This document shows, piece after piece, positions 13,277-23,604 of a stretch of DNA of 64,000 nucleotides. Origin of the DNA: Sipunculus nudus. Lineage: Eukaryota; Annelida; Sipuncula; Golfingiida; Sipunculidae. Under the pieces are notes generated by a model that saw nothing but the letters and a program-made list of their open reading frames with translations, was not told the DNA's origin and made no database searches. The translations under genes and the position numbers were made by a program. Position 1 is the first letter of the stretch, and every line of letters begins with the position of its first letter. The stretch spans positions 39,228,862 to 39,292,861 of the forward strand of contig CM049307.1 in assembly GCA_026874595.1 (NCBI GenBank), written 5' to 3'.

Positions 13277-15070
13277 CATAAATAAATCCATATCTATTAA
13301 CATTGAAAGCCAGAATAAAAAAATTAATATAAACATTCCATCCCCTTCATAAGATAATCCAGGGTGCCGCAGTGGCCTGATTTTGCTTACACCACTGACG
13401 ATGTTTTCTCATGTTTATTCCAGACACTATATTGTATTTTTTTTTTTTTTTTTTTGGTCACCAGTCACTAGATTAACTAGAATACGGGTAGTCGACAAGC
13501 GACTACGTGTATCCGCCAAAATCAGAGTAGGACGAGTGAAGTGAGGCATAGATTGAGTGGCAAGGGGCAATAGAGTTACATGTGTTACATATTAGAATGG
13601 ATGTCTGCCACATTAACATGATTGTAGGTGTCGCCACCTGTTATTTGAACGAGAAACTATCCAAGATGTATACACATGCAAAATTTCAGGTGGAAAACTC
13701 AAACCACTGCAGAGATATGAGTGATTTTATTCCACAGCAGACAAACAGATGGACGCTGTACAAAAATTGGGTGCAGGTTGCGCCACCATTTTTGTGGACA
13801 CCATTGTTTTTCCTGATTGGTCAAACAAGTCAGAAGATATAAGCATTAATGTCTGCAGCGTGAACGTGAATGAAGCTGGCGCCACCTGTCATAAAATCAA
13901 GAAAGCTATCCAGCATGTATACGCATGCTGAATTACAGGTAATTTGGTCAAACCACTACAGAGATATGAGTGATTTTAACCCAAGGCAGACAAACAGATG
14001 TACGCTGTGCAAAAATGGGTGCAGGTGGCGCCACCATTTTTGTGTATGTTATAAAGCTATCAAAGGGCTACATTTATGTAAATTTTTGTCCTGATTGGTC
14101 AAACGAATCCGGAGATATAAGCATGGATGTCTACAGCGTGAACTTGAAAGCAGGTGGCGCCACCTGTCAGGAAATCAAGACAGCTATGCGGGATGTATAC
14201 GCATGCCGAATTTCAGGTATTTTGGTCAAACCACTGCAGAGATATGAGTGATTTTAACCCAATGCAGACAAACAGATGGACGCTGTGCATAAATGGGTGC
14301 AAGTGGCGCCACCATTTTTGTGTATGTTATAAAGCTATCCAAGGGCTACATTTGTGTATTATTTTTCCTGATTGGTCAAACGGTTCCCGAGATATGAGCT
14401 TGGACGTCTACAGCGTGAACGTGAATGTAGGTGGCGCCACCTGTCATAAAATCAAGAAAGCTATCTAGGATGTATACGAATGCCGAATTTCAGGTGAATT
14501 AGTCAGACCACTGCAGAGATATGAGTGATTTTAACCCATGGCAGATGAACAGATGGACACTGTGCAAACATGGTTGCAGGTGGCGCCACCATTTTTTGTG
14601 TATGTTATAAAGCTTTCATAGGGCTACATTTGTACAAATTTTTTTACCTGATCGGTCAAACGGTTCCCGAGATATGTGGGTTTATGTGTAGAAACAGACG
14701 CACAAACGGACGCTGGACAGAGAGGAAAGGTCAGAGGTCAAGGCCAGTTGGTTAGGCACCAGTTCACATGTGACCCGATAACTGGTGTAAGTTTCGGAAA
14801 AATCCGTCCAGTGGTTTCAGAGGAGTGCTCCGGAAACGAACACGGCGGCGGCGGAACCCGGTCAAAAACATAGTATCCGCAAAACTTCGTTTTGGCTGAT
14901 ACACTAATGAATTAATGGATTCCACACAAAAACGGAATTATTTTTTTTCCATTCTTTTTGTTTAAATATACATATATATTGCTGTCTGTGGACCTACCTT
15001 TGTTATAACCGTAGCAAGCCGCGAGAATTGTAAATATACAACCCAGACGGGTGGCACCTAAAATTGCCAT
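9626..15070 (-). CDS. Secreted FG-GAP/VCBS-repeat protein with HEFAH zincin-like motif
   Basis: Three coding exons on the minus strand join in phase: 15070-14998, 12140-11960 and 11579-9626. They give about 735 residues. Exon 1 encodes a signal peptide ([20 protein letters not shown]). Both intron joins restore whole codons (Gly25 and Arg85) with consensus gtaggt/gtacat donors and AG acceptors. FG-GAP/VCBS-type units with Asp-rich Ca-binding loops lie at about residues 58-67 ([10 protein letters not shown]), 114-124 ([11 protein letters not shown]), 164-174, 218-228 and 275-285. They look like about five blades of a propeller-like N-terminal half. The C-terminal half (about 320-735) contains HEFAH at about 520-524, an HExxH zinc-site signature in a helix ([14 protein letters not shown]). 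About 105 residues later comes NEYFAD (about 628-633), placed where a gluzincin could supply its third, glutamate ligand. Cysteines at about 499/502, 652, 715 and 726 could form disulfides. Proteolytic activity, substrate and family name are not established. A VCBS-plus-zincin layout is more familiar from bacteria, so transfer is possible but unproven; the gene has normal introns. Confidence 0.8.
12732..12809. repeat. (AT)n microsatellite
   Basis: Nearly pure AT dinucleotide run of about 78 bp in the first coding intron of the FG-GAP gene. It is bordered by 'ggatcga' on the left and 'ggatccg' on the right. Confidence 0.95.
13072..13151. repeat. (AT)n microsatellite followed by (TGGA)n
   Basis: An AT run of about 64 bp passes into four TGGA/ATGG units, forming a compound microsatellite. 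Confidence 0.93.
13209..13279. repeat. (AT)n microsatellite with one CA interruption
   Basis: An AT run of about 70 bp with single interruptions near 13261 and 13277. It is the third AT array within 550 bp. Confidence 0.93.
13475..14905 (+). repeat. Tandem array of about 277-bp units with GGCGCC palindromes
   Basis: About four units of 277-278 bp, each with two palindromic cores of the type GGTGGCGCCACC. Core positions (GGCGCC or variant) are 13630, 13779, 13878, 14027, 14156, 14305, 14433 and 14582. The intervals are 149, 99 (local deletion), 149, 129, 149, 128, 149. Cores followed by 'tgtca' alternate with cores followed by 'attttt'. The left flank (13480-13600, 'gggtagtcgac...gtgtatccgcc') and the right flank (14680-14905) are unique to the element ends, and the same sequences appear inverted at 41840-42910. 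Near the two ends are 'gtgtatccgccaaaa' and the reverse complement of a similar stretch, perhaps terminal inverted repeats. Short frames across the array follow the repeat period and are not genes. Confidence 0.8.
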
Positions 15071-15472
15071 CTTATCTGAAACATAATAATCACCTTCATC
15101 ATTATCAAACTTTTAAAATTATATAAATTTTTAGAAAAAGGGTCAGAAAGGTTAAAATATTATTATAGGTCAAATTATCGTAAAATACTGACATTATGTC
15201 TAACGTTTAGATTTTATTTGGAAACGAGATTGATATTTACAGATTTCATTTTTTTCATGTTTAAACATGTATAGTGTATTATCAGACTTAACCCTTGTTC
15301 TTTGGATATATGACAAAATACCCTGCATTTCACCTTTATATACCTCATGCAAATACTTTTTAACTCATTCCTTTCCTCACAATTAAATATTACTGATAAT
15401 TACTCATTACACATCAGTGACAATTAATCATTAAGTATAATAACTATATACATTCGTCTGTATATAACATAC

Positions 15473-15515
15473 CTTCTAATGCAGCTTTCCTTCCTGTCGC
15501 TCTTCTAGGTGTGGT
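15473..15515 (-). other. Probable 5'UTR exon of the FG-GAP gene
   Basis: On the minus strand, 'attagaag' is followed by a good donor (gtatgt, starting at 15472). An acceptor ('atgtttcag') lies just upstream of the start codon at 15070, so a non-coding first exon of roughly 40 nt spliced to the signal-peptide exon is plausible. The 5' edge is a guess based on the TATA box at 15538-15545. Confidence 0.35.
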
Positions 15516-15537
15516 CTTTCTGTTCTCAACTTACAGG

Positions 15538-15545
15538 ATTATATA
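15538..15545 (-). promoter_or_regulatory. Candidate TATA box of the FG-GAP gene
   Basis: The minus strand reads TATATAAT. It lies about 65 nt upstream of the proposed exon-1 donor, which leaves room for a start site 25-30 nt downstream. AT-rich context makes chance occurrence likely; the position relative to the splice site is the main support. Confidence 0.35.
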
Positions 15546-15798
15546 CAGGTATACATTTGATGACACATGCCACAATCATGGAAATTGATACCTTTGTTTG
15601 ACACGAATCGGGTCTCTTGTGTTGACGTAGCCATCTAGATATTTGGGTGGGTGAGGTAATCACGTATTGTCGATATAGAATGTCAATGAAATTATACAAA
15701 CTAACCTAGCGGACGTGCACCCCAAAGAGCCAATTATTATCTTGTAGGTACTAATCAGTCTGTGTATACTCTGTCCAGTCGTGATCTTAGGGCCCAAC

Positions 15799-15859
<61 letters not shown>
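15799..15859. repeat. (AT)n microsatellite
   Basis: AT dinucleotide run of about 60 bp between the FG-GAP gene and the next plus-strand gene. Confidence 0.93.
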
Positions 15860-15862
<3 letters not shown>

Positions 15863-16487
15863 AAAGATTTTTTTTGTAGCTGCACCTACTTAAGTCCCCC
15901 GCTGTGCAAAATCTTCGATTTCAAATTTCTTTTTATTGGTTAAATCCAATCTTAATTTCTGCTGCCGTTTCAGTTTGCGCTAGATCTCCAGTATATAGTT
16001 GATATGCAAAATCTGAAAATTGTGAACAGTAGTAGTCCTAGATCACGGATCTCCACCTGATATTATTTTTGGACTTGACCTTGCTACCGAGGCATACACT
16101 CCATTGTGGACTCTCCATTATCAATCACTTCTGTCCCCTGTTACTCAGATCTCCAATACGGTTGATTTTCTTAGCCTATACCGTTTTTATATAAATCAAT
16201 TTTTAAGCTGAATACCAGTCATATGATTTCCGAAACTATTCAGAATGCTGCCCATTTTAATGTTTAAGTTAATTATAAGCAGATAGAAAAAAATTGAGTT
16301 TAATTCTGTCAATATATCTAAGTGTAAACATGTTTTTCTTGTTGAAACATATATTTGAATTCTGACCTGGTTCCATGGAATTTTGTATTAATGAGCTATT
16401 TTCTACATGTATTTATATGTACATTTGTAATTATTGTTCATGGTCGCTGTCTTTAGTGTGTCACTTAAAAGTCAGTGTTCATTAGCT

Positions 16488-16645
16488 GCAGAAGTGGATG
16501 GGGAAACTTTGCTCGGATTAACAGAAGCCATATTGTAGAGAAGCTTTTCCCCGTGAGCATGCATGAAGGCACAAGTTAAGTTCCTGAATGGAAGAAATGT
16601 GTTGACCAAGAACTCCTCGGTGTCTACAGGAACAATTTGAGAAAT
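16488..16645 (+). pseudogene. SAM-domain-like exon with broken frame
   Basis: After an acceptor-like 'attagctgcag', the frame starting at 16491 reads [13 protein letters not shown] and stops at TAG 16536. The frame starting at 16532 continues with IVEKLFP, a typical SAM-domain continuation, but meets TAA at 16574. The first frame reopens as [10 protein letters not shown] at 16569. A good donor (gtaagt) follows 16645. The mix of three plausible pieces in two frames indicates at least one missing base near 16530 and another change near 16560-16575. The SAM assignment rests on this short pattern only. Confidence 0.4.
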
Positions 16646-18688
16646 GTAAGTTTTCTTTAAAACATTGCATTCAATTATTGTACTCCATAGATTTTAATGT
16701 TGCCATCCACACTTTTAAAATACCTGTAGTAGATGCTGGCCCCATCAACATTAAACCACTATTATTTAAGGTGCTGTGGCCTTTGTTTTCAAGATATTAT
16801 ATTGATCAGTATAGCTCTAAAACCTTTGGAGCTTTCATTTACTTTGTTTCAAATATTGTTAAAACAGCGATATTAGTATGACGCTTAAACTGAATAAAAT
16901 TGTGAGTGACCTTGATCTTCATTTGTGGAATTTATTATCAAATGAAACTAGATCGACCTGTTTGTATCAATTCTGTTTGCCTGCGTTGATGTTTGTCAGA
17001 ATGCTATCAAAATAGAGCATGTATATCAATATATGTATATCAGTGGCTCCTTTAAATGTCACTTTCATCTCTTGTCTCAAAGTCACATGGAAGCAAATGT
17101 TTGTTTAATTTTAGTTAAGGTATTATTCCTGCATGGATTTTTTTCAAGTATTTGTTAATTAACATTTATTTAGTTGTCAGGTATTTTTATATACCACATA
17201 GAAGCAGGGCTGTTTTCCAGGTTATTTGACCTTAACCATTTGTACGGGATATTTCAGTTTCAGCATTTACAAATCTTTGGAATGTTTTTTTTTTATCTCA
17301 TGCATTTAATAAATTAAGCAAAATTTTGGCACTGTATTGTAACATGTATGATTTACGTTATGCATGTATAACACTATACATATGTCAACATTACAGAGTT
17401 GTCCATCAGCAGCATGTACATCATCCAGTTCAGTACTGGGGACAACACATCATCAAAAGGCAGAATATGACATTAATGACCATGCCAAAAATGAAACATC
17501 CTCTTCCACCAGGTAAGCTGATATTCCTATTAAATGTAAGGTGTATTGGCTAATAATTACAGTTTTAGCAATAAAGCTCATCTTGACAATAAAAAACATA
17601 CATTAAGCTTCACAGAATTGCAACAATAACTGATCGAACAATGTAACAGTTACTTTTGTATTTTAAATTACACTACTTGTTGTAACCCCTTAATTGTTTA
17701 TTCCTGAGTACAAACTGATATTATGCAAATACTTATCATGGTCCTGATCAGGAAGAACCTTTAAAAGGAGCTGTATTTATAGTACCACTGGATTTTGCAT
17801 TAATTTAACCTTGCTCAATGTAGGAGAGAACAAATTGCAAAAGCAAGTGGAGGGCCTGATATGGACAAGGCAGATACTCATCACTCGGAGACTGATGATG
17901 GTAAAGATGATGCATCCATGAGGTCACTGCCAGCAGTGTCAGCTTCTACATCTGAGGATGTATTGTCCACTTTTGCAGAGTTAGTACTTTGCTTTTGATT
18001 TTCGGGAACTATAAATAATAAATATTTGACAGAGGTCACCAAATTTAAATCATTCAGAATTGTTACCACAAGGTGTAATAGTTTGTATGGCTAGTTGATT
18101 TAACTTGTGTTTTGAGCAATTATGTCAACAATTTTTTTAGAACTACATTTTCTTAAAATCTTAATCAAATCGGTCATACATGGATTAATCAATAAATACC
18201 TTAATGCAACATGAAGTTGGGAGAAATAGGACCCAAATTAAGCAGTATGATGGCTCACAGGAATAACCTAGACCTCATCACTGGTTGCAGAGATCTCAGA
18301 ACTTTATACCTTAACTCAGTTGAAATTCAGCTCCTAAATCTTGTAATTTAAAATCAGATTTGACCTAAAAATATTTATTGTAAATAGAAAATGTTTTAAA
18401 TAACTCATCTTTACTCAGAAGTTCATTGAGGCAATTATTTTATCTATAAACTTTACAGGGAATTTGTACCAGGCTTGATGAAATTATATGGCTGTTGTTG
18501 GTATGAAATAGTTAACAGAGAAAGTAGCTGTTTGTCGATATATTTGATAATGGACAATATGATTTTTTTAGACAATGTTCACTTTCAAACTCAGATGCTG
18601 AAGATGAGATACAAGCCGAAAGGTATATTTTGATTATTCTTTCATTAATATTTTTGCATAGGTCTGTGTTTTCTTGAAGTGCAGTTAG

Positions 18689-18758
<70 letters not shown>

Positions 18759-19971
18759 TGAAACCTCGTTGTGTCGAACTCGGTTAAGTCGAATTCCCGC
18801 ATGTGTCGAAGTCGAACGTGAGGTCCCTGCAAAAAATAGTAAAAACCTTACTAATTTAACTCCGCTTGTGTCGAAGTCGGATGTGTCGAAAAACCGGATG
18901 TGTCGAGGTGTTTTGTTGGTCCCAGCTAATATTTCTATCGCTTAACTCGAAGTCATGATTGGATAACAGTTGTACAGGGCCCGTCAATCATGATTGGGCC
19001 GTGATGAGCAGTCATAATTATCAAGCGCGATGGCTCTGTCGACTCAAAGTCATGCCGCTTTAGTGTTTGGTCAACAGTTGTGCATGGTTCAAGAATCATA
19101 CCTACGGCCGCGATGACTAGTTACATAATTAATACCGGCTAGGATCTTACTCATCAATCGCGATGGCTGACATACTTAGTCCGTTGTTTCCTTGTTAGGC
19201 CAATTAGTAACTCATTATCACGCCTTTCTTCTCTCGCCGAAAAAGCATCAACGGGTAGTTATTGATAAACCAAACATAATTCAATCCTTACTTTTGATGT
19301 GTCTAGGATAAACATACAGGACTCTGTATAAATGGAGGAAGATGAGATCTATATCAGACTGACTCTAATTTACCATAGAGTACGTTATACAGTAGCCTAT
19401 TACTGCTTTATTTCATGTTTTTCGTGTCCTGTTTGCAATGGCGTCGCGGCCTGCTAAGCGTAAGCTTGATGTAAAGACCATCGAGCAGAAGTAAAAAGCT
19501 CTGGTCGAAGTTAAACGTGGTGGCAAGACCAAGGCAAAGATTGCAAAGGACTTCAACATCAACGCCAACACGCTGTGTACATGGATCAAGAATGATGAGA
19601 AGATCAAGGTTTCTGCCTTTTTAAAGAAGATCTGATGTGTTGAACTGAAAATGATCTGGCCAATCATTTATTGATTTGTGTGCTTTTATACACGTACATG
19701 TTTATGCTCTTATTTCACTTTCTTGATTAACCTAATCCTACTGTTGGTGGTATTTATGTATTTTTTATTATTAATGATAAATGTACATAAAATCTGTGTT
19801 TTCTTTCACGAAAACATTTGTGAGACCTAAATAACATAGGCCCTATACATGTATTTATCGATGATAATCGAAGCTGAAGAGGTTGAATATAATGAACATC
19901 GATTGTCTCGAACTCCGGTTGTGTCGAAGTAAAATCGCCAGTCCCTTCGACTTCGACACAACGAGGTTTCA

Positions 19972-20020
<49 letters not shown>

Positions 20021-20036
20021 CATATATATATATACC

Positions 20037-20082
<46 letters not shown>

Positions 20083-23000
20083 CCCTATATGCATTTTACA
20101 GTTTATAGGATATTTATTTATGTTGGTGTTGCAGGCAAAATAGATAAAAAATATTGAGATACTTAACTGGTTATAACAGAGAACTGGCACCTGTGAAATA
20201 ACATATGTACAGTTATTAACTTAACAATATTCTGTGATATTGACATTACATCACTTCTTTCAAGACTTATTAACAATTTTTAAAGGCATGCTAACTGTTC
20301 ACTTCCACTTCTGTTTAAACCAGTGCTAGTTCACAGAGCAACAGCAAACCCCCAGCAGAACAGTTTGATAGAAAAGTTACTGATGACCTTGATGAATACA
20401 AGTATGTAAAAATGAGTCATATTTTCCAATGTACAAAGAACTGAAGCTTTAATTAATCTACACATATAGATTCTCCATTATCATGTCAAATCTGCAGCTG
20501 AAGATGCCTTGTTCCTGCAAAACGTGTAGTTTGCCTGTTGCTTTTATGGTGAAATGAACTTTTACATACATATTAATACCAGACCTTTTCCGGCATGTAT
20601 GTATGTATATATGTGTGTGTGTGTAAATGCAAAAATCAAACTACATGTGAATATGTTTAATATTGATTTAATGTTTAAAAAGGTATTAATTACTATGTTT
20701 AAAATGGGTAAAAACGTAATTTCATAGAAACAAAGTTGATGCCTTGTTCTGGATTTGAACCGGGTGCCCTTCATTTGGTGGCTCTGGGGACCAGTTTAGC
20801 ATGCATTGTGCCACTCTGGCTGGTTTTAAGAAGCTTGTTTAAAATTGAAATGAGGTTTATGTCAGTGGCCAGTGTCAACATTGGGGCACATGATATTGAT
20901 GTCATTTCCTGTTTTGACCAGTGAACAGAATTGTATCATGTGGTGCAGTAAATTTGCCTTCAGGCCAAACAGAGGTATGTGTAAAATCTTTCATTCATTA
21001 TAAAATGTCTTGTTAACTATTAACTCCTAGAGAGCTTTTTCTTTTTAATTGGTGGCATATATCTCTTTCACATGTAGAATACTTGTCAAAGTACTTGCGT
21101 CAACAATACCTGTCAAGAACTATTACCTTCCATTTTGTATAAAAGAAGATGGCAGCGTTAATGGATATAGCAGCTCTGTTACTTAATATACCAGTAGTAT
21201 CATCATTATAATTATCCATATTGTGATCTGTTTTCTTCATTCTTATTGTGCTGTGCATATAGCATTTTATATAGACCTACATACCTTATATATGGACTCT
21301 TTACATACTAGTAAGATTAATTTCACTGTTTCAAACGGGATTGTTTGTGGTAAACGAAACAACGGAACAAGCAGTCTCGATGTTGAGCTCTGTAAAAAAA
21401 ATAAAAGAAGTAAAACGTATATTGGTCACTTTATGAACTGCACCTACAGTGTGTGTTAGTGCATGAATACACAGTTATTATAAAGGTACGGTTCTCGGGC
21501 TTCGCCTGCATCATTTTTATGCTGATCATATATAACATTTTGTTCGAAACATACAAAAAAGGTCAAAAATAAAATATCGCCCGCCAGCACTGATTTTCTG
21601 AATGAAGTGCCTGAGAACCATACCTTTTACGGCCTTATATGTTACATTTAAGTGGTGTATCATTTTTGTACTCAACTTTTGTTACGTTTTGATAATTATC
21701 TTTGCAATATTGGTTTCACTTGAACACTTAAATTTTTTTTCCCACGGCTGCCCACTTTGCCTCCGACGGTCAGAATCATACTAGAGACCAAGAAAAGCTC
21801 ATATGACTACCTTCCAGGCAGCTCAAACCGAAAACACGTCGTCAGTGCCATCACTTCTTCTCTGGAGCAGAGCCAAAGCATGTGAGTTCTTGAAATTGTA
21901 TATATTGTCAGTGTTATGGATGATAATGAAGACTGCATTTAATTTGTGTCCGGTTAATTATATCAACCGTAATCCTAGGTGTTCAGTTCATCAATATTGC
22001 CACTGCCTCACTCTACGAGTCTTGTCCAATTTTTCAGGTTATCTTATAATTGTAATATCATGACAAAACTTAGAGTATAAAATCTTCACAACTAAGGAGA
22101 GTATAAAATCTTCACAATTAAGTAATATTCCAAAATTTGTGCAACAGTATTTTCACCCAATTTATAGTGTTTGCAAAGAGCGTATATCATCATTCTTGTA
22201 TTTACAGGCGTCCATCAAGGAAGGGATACATGAATATCATAGGAGCACTTTTGCATCCTATCCTTTCCTGGGTGAAGTTGTAAGTATCACCTTTTTGCAC
22301 TTAAGAGAGGAATTTAAAGCCATTTTTGTGTTGGTCAGTGTAATATCTAATACTTATAAAAGGAATTCGGTTCACGTTTGTTCGCAATGTTCTATAAAAC
22401 CGCGTTGTGTACAATATTGTGCCATACATCATTTTAAAGGTTATTATCCCCGCAGTGACATAGGCGATATGAAAATAAATAATTTTTAATATACATATAA
22501 TTTTGAGTGATTTTTCCATTTTTTTTCCGAGCACAGCCGAACTGCCTTCGGCAAACACCGGAATGCGTGCATAGTGGTCACTTAACCTCTAACACTAAGG
22601 ACTATTGTTCATATGAATAACGCTTGCTTTCAGTGAGGGATTTGACCCACATGCGTGGTCAGTAACAGAGAAAAACACATGTTTCTCCATTTATGAAATG
22701 AAGAGTTCAACCCAGGAGGATTAATGACAAAACCTAATTCAAGGTCACAATTTCAGGAACAGGGCTGGGGTGGTGGCGGGGGTTTCAGGCCTCAAAATTT
22801 GTCTGATACGATGAAAAAAAGGTTGCGGTGGCTGAAAATGGGATACGGACCCACTCCAATGTGTCCCGCTGGGTCTGCTTCTGCTACTTACGATGTATGC
22901 ATGTTTCTGTTTCCTTCTTCAGGAACAGTTTCCTTGCAACGTACATATAATTAATCTTTCATGTGGTCCTAACATCAACCTATTCTTAATTCGTCCATCG

Positions 23001-23538
23001 ATAGAAACCAGTCAAATATCAACGAAACAGTGTATGCCTCCGCGTCTCATTCCGGTTCGCAATTTAAACCATCACTGACCAGGTCTTCAAGGTAAACATA
23101 CCGGGGTATGATTTTTGCCACTAGCACAGCGCCACAAAATAACAGTAAAACATATTTGTACATATCGTATTCCGAGAGTAACCCACTAAAAATCTATATT
23201 TTCTTTTAATTTTCATAATAAAAAATGAGCCAACATTCAATATCTCAGTAAATATATCTCCTAAACCCCGGAAAAAAAGCCCGGTATACCGGGTTTATCA
23301 GCTGGTAAAAGATAAATATAAAATTAAACTTTTAAATGTTCTTCTGAACAACTTAAATCAAGTCAAGGAAAGCGGGGTTGGGGTCCTAATATCTTATTAA
23401 TTAATTATGAAGCAACAGAAGATAAAGAAAACTGATATAAACTTTATTATACATATTATACAGAACAAAATGTAAACTAAATTGTTTTACAGATTACACT
23501 GATGTAAGATATATACAGTATCCTAAAGAAGTTAATGC

Positions 23539-23604
<66 letters not shown>

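Noticed and set aside
13582-14873. Several 60-104-codon frames across the palindrome array
   Set aside because: They repeat with the 277-bp unit, overlap in different frames and lack any recognisable domain. They are products of the tandem repeat.
13475-14905. CRISPR-like array (regular repeats with spacers)
   Set aside because: Units are about 277 bp, the whole unit is repeated and not just a short core, the genome is eukaryotic, and no cas genes are present.
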